In this document: piece by piece, positions 12,201 to 25,110 of the stretch
How positions within the stretch are numbered: position 1 is the first letter of the stretch
How the letters are laid out: each line of letters starts with the position of its first letter
DNA from: Sclerurus mexicanus
Taxonomy: Eukaryota > Chordata > Aves > Passeriformes > Furnariidae
Direction: 5' to 3'
NCBI GenBank assembly: GCA_013396755.1
Contig: VWZF01003842.1
Location: forward strand, 4,171,551-4,235,550
DNA length: 64,000 nt
The notes under the pieces: generated by a model
What the model was told of the DNA's origin: nothing
Seen by the model: the letters and a program-made list of their open reading frames with translations, nothing else
Database searches by the model: none
Translations under genes and position numbers: made by a program

Positions 12201-15200
12201 CTAGGAGGAAACAGAACTTATTTGTGGTCAGTTGGATTTTACAGTGGGTATTTTTTTTCTTTTCCATTACATTCACTTCTAAGCAACTTTGTTGCTTTAA
12301 TCTCTTGCCTCTTTACTGTCGTGGAGTCTCGGTTCATTTATTTCTGACGTTTTTTTCTCTGAGGCTGTCTCAGAGGGCAATATTCCACTGCATGTCCCCA
12401 GACATCTGTGATTCATTTGGGTAAAAAAAAATAAATTAGAGAGTATTTTATTTATTTCTAACATATAGAGTTAAGAAAAAAAACCCTGGACTCTCGATTT
12501 TGCCTCTGCAGGCTGTTTTGCTACACGTGTCACCAGTTCCATGAAACTGCTTCAGCACCACTCTCAGTGGCCAGCTGGGCTGACCCTCATTGCTGGCTGT
12601 CTCTTGCACAAAATTGACAGAATACAGAAAGTTCTTCTTTCCTCAGATGGTCACAGTTCATCAGTGCTTACAAAGGGCATTGATGAACTCATATAGATGT
12701 TTACAAGGACTCATGCTACTATTATTATTTTAAACCTGCAGGTTGTAGGCTATCTGTGAATACACAGTAAAGCAGGATAGCAACAAAGAAATTTTTCTGT
12801 CCACCTATATTTACCTGAGCAGCATTTTAATTATGCTGAACACAGCAGAGACTTTACATAAAAGCCTGTGTAAATATCAGTTGATTGTATTTATTTTACA
12901 GTATGTTGTTATTGCCTTATTTATCCTCCGAAGATCTAAAAAAGTATTTCCTTCCCTTTCTTTCCCGTACTCCCATGCACTGGAGGTCTACAAACACTGG
13001 GAAAGGCACGTGCCCTACCACAGTGACCTTAACCTGTTTTGAAACTAGATACGACAGTAAGGATGACAAATAATGGGAGGGAAGGATGGGAAGAGGGCAG
13101 TAAGATTACACAGTTGCACAGTTTAGCTATATGCTTAACTTGATGTATAGGCCTTCAGCTGAACTTGGAAATTTTTCCTCGGTGAGAAAATAGTTTCCAT
13201 GGTGCACAGATTTATCTGAAGGAGGTCAATCTACTAGAGAAACAACCCAAAAAAATTAAAACGCCAGCCTTTCTGCCTGAGTTTTTCCTCCCTCTTTCCT
13301 AGCCTGTTTTAATTTCATCAACACAGATAGAATATGTCTTTGAATAAAATTCTGCAATTACTAGAATACAGTGATTTCTCACACAGAACCTTACCTATGT
13401 CCTGGTCTCACTTAATTGAAGTCAATGAGAAAGTGCTGGTTGAAGCTAGTTAGGAGGGTCAAGTCTGTAATGCATGAGCAAAATCAAGGAGTATAAAGCT
13501 TAACAGAGAGAGGTACAGAATTTTAAACAAATGTCTTCTCTTTGGAGGTTTTGTGACTAGGAACACTTTCCCCATGTGGTCCTTAGAGGCTTACAGCTTC
13601 ACTGCTGCCTGAAGAGTTAGGAAGAAACAACTAAGAAGAAAGCTAGCTGTTAATGAAGGGAGAGGAAGCCATCTATTTCCAAGCTTAGTCCAGATCTTTG
13701 TCCTTATTTAGAGCATTCTCTGTCTTTGGCAAATAATTGGGTTATCAGTGGTACAGTGTACCTTCCCCTTCTAGTGTGTTCCTTGGAGCACCTTTCTGTG
13801 CCCCTTGCTACCCTGCAGACTTCACAGCGTGCTTTGCTGGACAGCTTCCCTCCTATACCAATCACCTGCTTTGTAGCTGAGAGCTCTCCATATTTTCAAT
13901 GTGTGAGAGAGTGGCTGAAGTACAACAAAGTAATTTTAGTGTCAACAAAAAAAGCATTCCACTAGACTAGGCTGCTGGCTACCTCATTCCCAAATGCTAC
14001 CCTTGATCCATTATGTGTCAGAATATACTTGCACTTTCTGGAAACTAAACTGTAACATGAAATCAAGGACTTAGCACAAAAGCTTAGAAAATGAAGACAG
14101 ATTGGGGTTGCGATAACAAGGACCTTTGCAGATCTGATAAATATGTTCTTGTTAATAATGAAAAAGAATGAGGTAGTAAAATATTAATGGAGCATTCATT
14201 AATAGTCTTCAGAAATGAAGGACAGATTGCCTTGAAGACTTCAGTTACTTTACACTGCTTTGCTTGGTTTAACTGGATATAGGCCTGCTTTGTACAAGGC
14301 AAAGAAAACAAAAGATAATGCTGAATCTGTCCCTTCATACATGCCTATTGTACACAGGAATCTGGTATGAAATAAGAGAAATGGCTACAGTAAAGATTTT
14401 CTGACAAATTTCTTAGCAATCTGTTTAGTAGGACTTGATGATAACAGAAATCTGATCAATTATCGACCTCTTTATAACTTTATTTACCATGAGCTGAAGG
14501 AAAAAAAAATTGTGCTTTAGCAAAGAATGGCAAGTTGTGACTAAGTGCAAGAGACAAAAGTATTCATCCATCCTCTCCTAATGCCAAGATTTGAACAGGG
14601 TGCTCCTGAGCAGATGGTTTAACAGACTAAAGCATTAGTTTGCTGATCCTCCGTGCTTGCTAATTAATTCTTCAGTTTACTAGGATTTAAGATGATTGTT
14701 AAAAACAAAGCTTCTCTTAAAATAAACTTTAGGTAATGTTATAAAATGGTGGTTAAGATTATAATGTCTGCAACAAGAATGTGGTGTCTTTTCTAGAAAA
14801 GGTGTTCATTATTTAAATGTCCTAAAAATTACCCCTAACAATTCTGTCTCTAAAATATTCTTCTTATAACAATTTACTTTTGTTTTCATAGCTAATTAAT
14901 CATCTGACTTCCTGTTGACACTCTTAGGTCAAGATTATGTCCTTGACTTCTGTGAGAGTGGCATATACACAACCATGGAAGGATTTAATTTTTTGTAACA
15001 AAATTCCCCTGAATTGTTTTAAGCCCATTGTCATGCAAAATGTAAAAACTATAATATCTCTTGTGGTTTTTTAAAGTCATTGTCATTCTAAACAGTCAGG
15101 ATCTCATGTAGTAATTTATTTCAGGTTAACATTAAAATTATGAATTCTCATTAAATTTATTAAAATGCAGTGTTGTAGAGTAGCTTTCTCTCTATTAGAT

Positions 15201-16506
15201 TTAGACAATGGGCAAATAATTAATTCATTTTAGATTTCATTTTTATAGCAGTTTTATAACCTGGATTCCAATTCAATAACAGCAGAATCCCCTCCCCCCC
15301 CCCCGAAATTATAGGAATTATAGCACAGATCTGGAAAAAATAATCAAGGCCAAATATTATGATAAAATAGCCTTTGCAAACAAAGTAGGAAGAAAACAAG
15401 ATACCTCTAGGAAAACACGATCTTCACTTACTAAAGCTAAGGCATAAATTTTGAAGCCCCATCTGTTGCTTGCAAAGGGGTGATCCATGCCAGTATTGGT
15501 GGACTTCAAAAATCGTGAGTGAACTCAGAGAAGGTGTCTCCAGTTAGTTCATGACAGCTTAAAAGAAGCTCCTCTTCTGGGGTCTTGCTATGGCACAGGA
15601 GATGCTGTGAAATTCTGCATTTGATTTTCTTGTCCCATTTTGTTACATGTGTGTTTGTGTGTGTTTCGTGCTATCTGCCTTCAGGTAGGGGTTTGGATTT
15701 ACAGGTGAGAATTCAGATATCTGTGTTATCTCTGTAACTCTTCCGTCTGTCACAAACATTACTGGTCTTTTGGTATGTTAAAAACTCTTGGCAATCCTCG
15801 TTTCAGAACAGTAGATAAGAATTCTTATTACTATTGTAAGGAATTCATAGCTTGCCTTGTGCTACAAGCTATCCATCTTGTAAACCAAGAAAAAGCTATT
15901 ATTATAGATGATTCAAGGCTGAACTTTTTAGTAAGCTGTCAGTATGTTGTCTTCATGAACCAGTCTTCAGCTTTTTTCAAAAAGTAAAATTTTTATCCAG
16001 AATAACTGCAAGGAATTTTGAAAGAGTTTGAATATATCCTTAACAGGGAATCTACACTCATGACACTGAGAATGCAACATATTTGTTTACATGACATATG
16101 GATTGAAATGAAAGTAACACAATAAGCTGCTCAGGGTGAATTAATGCTAGTAAACTTGCAGTATTAATTTCAATAATTTGAGGTAGGTGGGTTATTGCCA
16201 CATCAATTATACCAATACTAGAATACTATGTCCAGCCAATGCTCACATTTTAAAAACTGCCGAGGAAATTAAAAAGACTTTAGCAACTAATGAAATTATG
16301 TTGAAAGCTTACTTTATGTTGAAAGATGATATTGAGAAAGTTTGATCTCTTCAAGAAAGGAAGAATTAATATTTTTTACCACTTAGAGCAATTTTTTCTT
16401 TGTAATGAATTACAGTAAAGTGATAAGAGTACTCTACGGGGTGCTCTATAATTCAACATACAAAGGCAAAGAACTTTTGGAAGATCTGGTGAGTGAAAAC
16501 TGAGAA
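9240..16506. other. AT-rich region without recognisable gene
   Basis: No supported gene is visible between the CpG island and the solo LTR. Open frames are short, overlap on both strands and match nothing I recognise. Contents include an A/C-rich patch at 11606-11660, a poly-C run at 15289-15304, and a stretch near 13401-13440 resembling an ancient amniote repeat. It is probably intergenic or intronic. Confidence 0.6.
15289..15304 (+). repeat. Poly-C run
   Basis: Four C, one T, then eleven C in a row, inside AT-rich sequence. The length is likely variable and prone to sequencing error. Confidence 0.9.
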
Positions 16507-16511
16507 CTGAC
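16507..16511 (+). repeat. Target-site duplication, left copy (CTGAC)
   Basis: CTGAC directly precedes the TGT start of the LTR and is repeated exactly at 17118-17122 after its terminal ACA. A 5-bp duplication is the signature of retroviral-type integration. Confidence 0.85.
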
Positions 16512-17117
16512 TGTCACGGGTTTCTCTGATTAGGTTTTTTTTATTAGAGGGAGATTGGCTTCTGTTGGAAGCCTCTGGAAGTTTCCCTCCATCNGGATCT
16601 CTCTCGGGGGCGGGGACCCCACGGAACACAAGGGAAGGACTCAGAGTTATAATTCCCCTGTGACTGTGGTGATGACTGTGGTGAAGCGAGCTGTCCCCTT
16701 TGCAGCCCACAGGAAAGCCCCCTGAGACAGAACTGTTGCTTAAGTCTTGGACTTACATCTGCGAATGGCTGACCCAACAACAACTGACTGTAAACCTTCC
16801 ACTCCCCGTCCCCCACACCATCAGGGGAAGGAGAGGGGCATGGACAGACCGAGGGGTGGTGATGTAAAAGTGTTTTCTAACCTGTTTCTATTCCTTATTT
16901 TTAGTTTTATTTTGTTAGTAATAAATTTAAGCATTATTCTAAGTTCTGCTTTGCCCGGGGTATTAATCAAAGCTCCTCTTTTGATTGTTATCTCTAGTCA
17001 TAAATTCCTAGCTGGTTTTCTTTTCCCTTTCTCTGGAAGGCAAAAAGTGTGGGGGCAGAAAGGCCTTGAAATGGTTTTGCTGGACACCAGGCATTTATCG
17101 AGGGTCAAACCGCTACA
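16512..17117 (+). mobile_element. Solo LTR of an endogenous retrovirus (606 bp)
   Basis: The element begins TGTCACGG and ends CCGCTACA, giving the TG...CA ends and imperfect short inverted repeat of a retroviral LTR. An exact 5-bp direct duplication (CTGAC) flanks it. A possible TATA box (TATAAT, 16648-16653) and an AATAAA polyadenylation signal (16920-16925) fall in the order expected for U3-R-U5 on the plus strand. No gag, pol or env remnants and no second LTR adjoin it, so it is a solo LTR left by recombination between two LTRs. The 5-bp duplication and length fit class I or class III (ERVL-like) avian elements. The exact duplication and intact ends suggest a fairly recent insertion. One base (16594) is N. 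The open frame at 16747-17121 inside it is not thought to be a gene. Confidence 0.85.
16920..16925 (+). terminator. LTR polyadenylation signal AATAAA
   Basis: AATAAA lies about 410 bp into the LTR, in an AT-rich stretch after a GC-richer first half. This is the usual place for the R-region poly(A) signal and sets the LTR orientation as plus. Confidence 0.6.
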
Positions 17118-17122
17118 CTGAC
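17118..17122 (+). repeat. Target-site duplication, right copy (CTGAC)
   Basis: Exact repeat of 16507-16511, immediately after the LTR end. Confidence 0.85.
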
Positions 17123-18498
17123 AAACTAAAAATGTAAGTATAAGTTTAGCAGTGAGTAATATTAAATTTTATAATACTATTAAACTGGAACAATTTAAGC
17201 AATGAGTGCTAAATTCTCTGTTATTTTAGATCACAGTTAAATATCCTTGTTCAGCTCACCTGAAATTATAATCTTGCTGAAGAAATCAGGAAAATGCTGA
17301 GGTTTGCATTAGTTTGGTAGTCCATACTGATGATCACAATAATCCGTTCTAGTCCTAAGACCTGAGCTTGTGAACAGTTTGGGTTTTTCTCTTAGAACAC
17401 CAGTATCATGATCTGGAGACAAATATTGGCTGTTAGGCATAGACAAGTCCAAGTGAAAAAATAAGATGTCCCATGAGTAGTGGAACCAAAGACGTGGGAT
17501 TCTTTATAGGTTAACTCTGCCCTATTTCCCACATCATTACACTGCTTGACACCAGCTGCCTTGAAGATCCCTAAAATATCACATCTTCAAGAATACACTA
17601 AGTCCTCCCCAAGTGGCCCAAGGCCACTGCGATTCCTCCAGTTAATATTTCAGACTTTGCCATATGGAAAACACTAACAATAGAGAGCTCTTCCACTCAG
17701 TAATTAGTTTTAATGAGAGCTTTAGTGATTTATTCTCTCTGAGACTTTCACATCTCTTTGAAACTTTTTTGGAAGTGTTAACATGGTTAATACCATGGTT
17801 ATTGACTCAGAAAGGACAGGCAGGGAGGCAGATAGGCATAAAGATAGCGCAAGAATTTACTTAGTTACCAGGCTGAAAAGGATCAGAAGGATTGGTCCTT
17901 ATGTATCTACTTGACTTACCATAAATTTTAAAGAAAACTTTGAGAGGCTGAGACTGCTTCGATATGTATCAAATCTAGGAAGGATCCTGTTCTTCTACCC
18001 TTTTCTTTACACGGGTACAGGACAGTACCAGAGTAGTTTTACTCACAAGCCAAATCGAGTCTTCTCCAAATTGAACAAGACAGCTCGCTTTACTGCACAT
18101 AGCAATGCTACACAACAGTTTGGGGAGGAGGGAGGGGGGGAAACAGAAGAAGATTATATTTAGAACTCTGAGAATATTTAGGGAGTCAAAATCTGATTGC
18201 CAACCTTGTAACTTGATCTACAAATCTGAAATGCACATATGGTTGATATTTTTCTATTACATAGCATTTATTTCTGGAAGTATTTTCACTTTTGTCCCTT
18301 TTTGATCTGAAAAAAAAAAATCAAAAAACCCTCTTTTTGGCACGGCCTTAAGCTGAAATTTCCAATTAACATGAAGCATTTAATTCTTTTTACTAGCCAA
18401 TAGAGATGGCTATTGGTAGGCGCTCCATATACAATATGAATCTCCTTATGAATCATTGGTATGGAATTGTAATTATAGTAAAATCTTCTTACTTCTTA

Positions 18499-18523
18499 AC
18501 ACACACACACACAGACACACACA
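18499..18523 (+). repeat. CA dinucleotide repeat
   Basis: About twelve CA units with one interruption (CAGA). Confidence 0.9.
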
Positions 18524-21500
18524 AAATATACTGTGAATTGAGAAAGCACTTCCTACCATTTATTTCATTGGGGTTATCTACTTATCAGTGACTTTTTAAT
18601 CATAGCTAATTATAAATAATTCATCAGAAAGTTTAAAATCCTACAGAAATGCTTAATAACTGCATATTTGAAGTACTGTATAGTACTGCTTTAGAATATT
18701 ATGCTTGTCTTAGAAGAATGAATACACTTTGCTCTATTCTAGCTTCATAGAATCGTTATAATTTATCTTGTTTTCTGTTTATTTATTCCTCACTATCCTT
18801 CATTTGTGCAAATCAATTCTATGCAAATGAGTCTGCCATTCCCACAGCTCTTTATTTCCCACTTTCCAGATGCAAACAAAGCTAGAAAAACTTCTGAAAT
18901 CACACTAAAAGCCTGAGCTTAGTTCTGCATAGGGTACAGGTGGACATTCACACAGTTTTTCCACTGTCCCTGTCTTTGAAAGCATTGGGATGTTTATTTG
19001 TTTCAAAAGAGTTGTATTTAAGGATTACTATAATAACTCTTGAGCCTGGCTATAGGATTGCAAATAATCATGGGAATAAGATGAAAATGGATTTCAGATC
19101 TCCACTCTTGATTAAACTTCCCAACTGCACATTTAGAAGTGTAAGTTATGATACTAGTTAGAAGGCAAATTCCCTGAGGGTTTCTGTGTTGTTGATGGAG
19201 TTCTGCCCTGAATCACCTTCTAGGAGAACCTGCCTGTCTCCATTTGCTTTGTGGTGGTCTCAGCAAATTTTCTTTTTAATTCACAAGTGTACTTTGAGTG
19301 TCTAAATTTACACAAGGTGAATATTGTCCTACTTCTACTTGTCAATTCCACAGCAATTTCTTTAATTTTTATGGAATAATTTGATATTTCTACTGATACA
19401 GAAGTAAAGAATGTTTTAGTGTTGTGCTAATTGCTATCTTGATTTGTTTCTTGGATTATATTGAACTGAAATAAATGCCCTTTGTTTCTTTTAGGGTGAA
19501 GGAGAAAAAGTTGATTGTTAGAGAAGTGTCCCTGTCCTGGCAATAAACCACTGTGACTCTAGGATAGAGGAAGGGAAAACCCTTTATTCTTAATCCCTTT
19601 CAGTATTACCCACTGTGTGTGAGATACTTCCCAAATGTTTAATAAATGTGTGCTCCAAAGAAATAAGAATCTTGCAGCAATTGAATGGAAATAAGTCAGA
19701 AAACTGGGAATAATGGTAAACAATGTTTGTACAGGCCAACAAGAAATAAGGCTTAAATTTGAACTAGATGGGTCTTTAGATGAGTTTGTGCAAATTGTAA
19801 AGTTGATATGAATATATTTTCAGCTCAGAAACAGAACGGGACAGATAATTATTGACTTCAATATTAGAGGTTTTTTCCCTTGGAGGGGGTGAGGAAGCAT
19901 TTATTTGTGTTTCTCCTCCCTGCCTAACTACGTATTTTCACAATGTTTGTAGAAACATAATACTTTTGAGATTTCTATACCCCTGTCATATTTGACTGGA
20001 ATTGAATAATGAATTCAAAGGCTGTTAGGAAGAACTGGAATATGAAGACAACTTTTTACCCTTGTGATCCAGGCTAAAACCTGAGAAATTTTGTTGCCGT
20101 CACGTTTAGGGGACAGTGGAATGGCACGCTCTTCAGAGTGCCACTTAATACTTGTGAATACCATTGTCTTCTCTGCATCTTGCTTCTCACAGTAAATGAA
20201 GTGTAAATATAAGTTTCCCCAGCTTCAGCACATGGGACCACATGGAACATCTGGTAACAGTATTTTTAATTTCTTAGGAGTGGAGCTGCACAAGCTTTAT
20301 GAGTAACATTCAGTGTCTTTTTATCTTCTAGTGGAAATCTGTTTTATAAACAAGAAAGTGTATCATTACCTAAGAGATTTCTTCAGGAAACAACAGAAAA
20401 AGTAGATGTAGATGTAACTATTGCTGCTGGCACTAAAAAGCTACAGATACAACCACCTGAGCTTTGCCTTCTTAGAGTCAAATAATACTGACTTAAATCT
20501 TTACCTTGCTACCCAGGACACTGAATTGCATCATCTCAGTATAACCTGTGCACAGTATTTCTCACCCTTCAAACATGAAGTCCAAGTCTTGATTTAAGAC
20601 AATCAGCTGGAATAGGGGATTCATTGACATATCAACTGAATAAATCTACAGTAGGATTTCGACACCTTTCTGTGGTAATTTTTGCAATTATTTTATTCTA
20701 TATCTCCCTTTCATAGTTAAATGGTTGATGAACTTGCTGATTGCCAGTCTCTCTTTTCTAAATATTCCTAAAATGATAGGAAAGCTGTTCCTGGCTGAAA
20801 GGGACCAATTATTTGGTGGATTCATCTCCTGGACATGAAGTATGTTCCTGAAGCTACAGGGATCCTCGGGGAGCGAAAATAGGAGTTTATTTTGTTCACA
20901 CCTTTGTAGCTCGCAGAACTTTTTGAACTTCTATACATTTGCAAAACTACATTTCACTTGTGGTACCAATTCAAAAGGATCTTCATAAACATCATCAGCT
21001 TATGCAGTAGAGAAGGTCATCTGAGAACTACTCACAAGGGCAGTAAAATTTTTTGGAACTGCTAAAATCAACAAGAATATTCTTAAAGTTTGGTTTCAAG
21101 CTCCCGTGCTTGCTTTAGGCATGCTTGCAAGAAGTCTTGGTGTAGTCTTTATTAGTATTTTCAGTTAGATTCTACATTTAAGAAGCCTTTCTTCAAGTAG
21201 ATCATACAAGTTTGTTTCACTGCTTTTTGAAAATCTGGTAATTCTTGTTTTCTGTGTTTCCAATTATAATGAAGGTTCTTTTAATTGCACTTTGGCCTGA
21301 TTATGCTTACTCCCATAATGAACTCTTGTGTCTTCCTGTCCAGAAATGTCTTTCCACTTTGTTAACTGCTCTTCTTGATGAAGTACCTAGAGAATTGCTT
21401 GTTGATTAAACTAATTCTTCCTTTATACAGTCTCTTGAATCAGGTGTCCAAAACAGTAATTAAATGCGAAAGACCTGAAGAGATATTTTTTGTATTTTTT

Positions 21501-22066
21501 TTTCTCTTGTAAAATAATAAGTTTTTGTGACAACTCTATCACTGATTTGGGAGTTTTGTATTTGTTTGTTTGTTATTTTTCTTAAATTATAATTCTGGTA
21601 GAGTTATCTTCATATTACTTCATGATTTTAAATATTTCCTGACATTTTAATTTTGACATACTGTATTGTCTTCAGTAGTCCTGATTTTCACTGGCTCAAG
21701 AACTATGTATTCTCTGTTTCTGTGTGATCTTAATATAATTTAGAAAACACAGTAAAAATTGATGAAGGTATTCTAAATAAATTACCTCTCAGGGGTTATA
21801 GTAGGAAGACTTTAGTCATAAATTCTCCCTGAAATTTGAGGCAGTGGAGTAGTATAGTACCAGTTTAGTTTATACCATGTCATTCCTTTTAATCAAGATA
21901 GCAGACAAGAAAATTAAAATTAAAGATAACTTAAAAAGAACGCCTTTTATTTACCCATGAAAGAGACATCAATGGATCAGTAGAGCAAGGTTTTCTGAGC
22001 AACATGGCCATTGTTTTTTCTGAGCTGTGTTACAGAGAATGGCATGGGAAGTGCAGACAGATATCT

Positions 22067-22128
22067 CACTTAAAACATTCAGTCCTTCATTAAGGCCTCT
22101 TAAAACATTCAGACTCTTCATTAAGTCT
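22067..22128 (+). repeat. Two-copy tandem duplication of about 31 bp
   Basis: Two adjacent units share TTAAAACATTCAG and CTTCATTAAG with small differences between them. This is a local tandem duplication. Two copies without spacers do not make a CRISPR array or a minisatellite. Confidence 0.75.
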
Positions 22129-24120
22129 GCAAGATTGCCAGCTGCTTACATGTTTAGATGCATATTTCCACAAAGAGACCACCATAATTTATAGGAAATA
22201 TATATTACATATGGAGTAGCTTGGACAGTTTGTTCAAAGCTTGAACTGTTTTTCCACAGTATCAGCTCGTGCAGCCCAGAACTGTTATAAAGGAATGTAT
22301 GTGTAATCTTGGTATACTGAACTTATGTCATATGACAACTATGGACAATAAAACTGAAAAGAAAATAGTTCACTGCACCATTCTTTCATATAAAAAGCTA
22401 GTACTAAAGGGGAATGGAAAATAAGTGCAATGCCTCAATTTTCAGGACAAATGCTCATGACATTTCTTCTATTTAATTTCTGTTAAGTAAAAAAGCCACT
22501 GCCAAGTTACAAAAATATTGGAGCATTTATGTAAAGAAAGAACAACAAAGTTTATTAATAATGAGCATACCAATAGCTCAGGGCTCAGCAAGAACTTTAG
22601 ATTATTCAGCTTGCCTGGCAAATCTCAGCAACCTTGTTTTCTGGGAATTCAACATCCATAAGAAATAATACCCAAATATTTTAAATTACAAAGATGATAT
22701 TTTACATTTCTGAGGTTGCTTGACCTCAATTTTCTTTCTTTCTCATCTGTAATCTGTAGAATCTAAATGTGATCTAAATATAAGTACATATTTTAACCTA
22801 AGTTCTCTGTTCCAAGACTGATCCTGTTAGTTTTGAGTTTAAATATTTAGCCTTTAAATAAATATTTTTTTTTTCACCCATTGAGGACGTTGATATAAAA
22901 TATTAATACTTCTAATTAGTAACAAAACTTTCCAAATTCCAGTCCCATGTTTCAGAACCTTGGAGAGCACCCGTGGTTCCACCAAAGAAAACCCAACCCC
23001 AAGACAAGAAAACAACAGCAAAGTGACTGGTTTTTAATGAGATTTTTAATAATGTCTGGAGTCTTGAAACATTATGAGATCCATCTCTCGAAAGAAAAAC
23101 TGTTAAATTACTTTGAGAATATCATACATGAGATCAGGTCTTGCATGTTCTGGATAATCTGCTGGCTTTGTCTCATCAGCTGAAAGAAATCCAAAATAAT
23201 TTTATCCTAATTAGAATTTATTGATACTTCCCAGCTAGGCATGAAGACCACTGACTGTGACTTGGTCCAGTTGCAAAAGTGATATGGGACAAACCTTATC
23301 TGGATAAAACCACAGCATAGAATTTACACGAATATTCTGTTTTAATAAAGAAAATAGATTCAGTAGAAATGAAGCGATAAGTCTGCCTATTGAGGCAGAT
23401 CTGGACTAATTTGGTGTTCATTTCAGAAATGGCCAAAAAGACATCATTATTTTACATCAATAGCAGTCTGTCTTTTCATTCTCATGCAACAACCACTTTT
23501 CTAAATGAACAACAGGAGAATTTTCAGAAAACGTTAGCTGTAGTCTAGACTTTTTGTTTTGTTTCTAGTACTGCAAAGCTTGTTTCAGACTGAAAATAGG
23601 CTGACAGAGGAGGGAAATAGCAGCATTTGTTCTGCAGCAGGCAGGTAAAGCAGATTTATTTGATTGAAGTTGAATGAAATTGAATGAAGAATGTCTCTGG
23701 TTACAGTTTGTAGGTATCTAGCACCATTTAAGACCCACAAGATTCCTAAATTAGGTGTGGAACATGAAGAAGACCTCTACTTTTCTAGAGTGGCAGCATA
23801 CCAGGGATATCTAAAATGGATCATTACCTATGGTATCTGAATACCATCACTGAAGGTACATGGCAATAAATACTCTTCCAGAAATAAGGAGATGGAGGAG
23901 GGTAAGCAGTTGTACACAATCATGACTCAGTGTTACTTTGAAGATGTGACATTTAGAACTCTTTTAGGACTTTAAACATTGTAAATTGCAATAGCCAGTG
24001 TTTATTTAAATCATTGCAGCTATAGCAGATAAATCATACCTAACCCATATCTCAGAATGAGTGTCTTTTTTTTGCCTCTTGATTTCTGTCACATTAGAAG
24101 ATTCTAATCCCCAAACACCA

Positions 24121-24140
24121 GTTTTGTTTTGTTTTGTTTT
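24121..24140 (+). repeat. TTTTG short array
   Basis: Four pentanucleotide units in a row within AT-rich DNA. Confidence 0.85.
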
Positions 24141-25094
24141 CTGTATTGATGTAAGAAGTAATTTCACTATAATGACTTTACTGATGAAACTTACTCCTGT
24201 ACATGGATCCTTAGATTTTTGGGTTTTTCCTGGGACAGTGGGAAATGTCCCGTGATTTGGTCCAGGACCTGGATAACAAACTCATGGTCAGGAGCAGACC
24301 AGAATCAGAGATCAATCCAGTTTCGAACAGCTCAATCAGAAAGCTTGAGATACAAATTGAACCAAGTACGTGAAGCAAAGATCAATAAGTCACAATGGGG
24401 AAACTGTAGATCATGATATAGTATAGTCAGAGAGAAACCAATATCAGTGTCCAAAGCAGGTTGAAAGTAACAAAGCTGATGATCTGAAATACAGTTCTGG
24501 ATACTCTCTGACTCAGGGGGAGCTTGCATAGACTAGAGCCTGTGGACAACATCTGCACCTCTCACATGAAATCAGTGACAAAATTTTCTGATATTTTTCT
24601 CGGGTGTTTGGACAGTGTTCTCCAAGGACACAAGAAAGCATTCAAAGGATAGAGAAAGAGGTCTGCAAGACTTTCAGACTGAAACTGGTATTTTTTAGTA
24701 ATTTTTTTTTTCTGTTCAATTAATGATTGCAATAACAAGGCAAGCAAAATCCTAATGCAGACAACTGCTATCTATGAGACAGTGTTTGTGTCTGTAAAGG
24801 CATCAGCCAATAGCTGCCTGCTGGAAGGATGATTCAGTCCCAGGTGCTGAGGGGATGATTCATCATCAGTTGGGCAATGACTCATTACAACTTTCTGCAC
24901 TGGTTTGAGTCCAGCCCTTAAACATGAATATGTAGATGTTTGACATCACACACTGACGCTACGTGTAAGAAAAGTTTCCAAAAGATTGTAAATGGTTATC
25001 AAATTTAAAAATTCTCAGGCAATTTCTCTGAATTTGAATCCAGAGAAGGATGCTACATAAAGACATGACACTGCAGAATTATTGTAAATTAGAC

Positions 25095-25110
25095 AAAAAA
25101 AAAAAAAAAA
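25095..25110 (+). repeat. Poly-A run (16 A) with A/G tail
   Basis: Sixteen consecutive A followed by A-rich sequence with scattered G. It could be the remnant tail of a retroposed sequence, but no parent sequence is recognised upstream. Confidence 0.85.

Noticed and set aside
15672..15709. Acceptor-donor pair enclosing about 20 nt (CTTCAG to ACAG|GTGAGA)
   Set aside because: The pyrimidine tract is interrupted and the interval is tiny; chance pairs of this quality are expected in 64 kb.
16747..17121. 124-codon frame inside the solo LTR
   Set aside because: It spans LTR control sequence including the AATAAA region and matches no retroviral protein region; LTRs of this type are non-coding.
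18748..18760. CATAGAATCG resembling a minus-strand CR1 tail
   Set aside because: The match is one unit long and the adjoining sequence does not continue into CR1.
22067..22128. Possible CRISPR-like repeat
   Set aside because: Only two adjacent copies without spacers, in vertebrate DNA.
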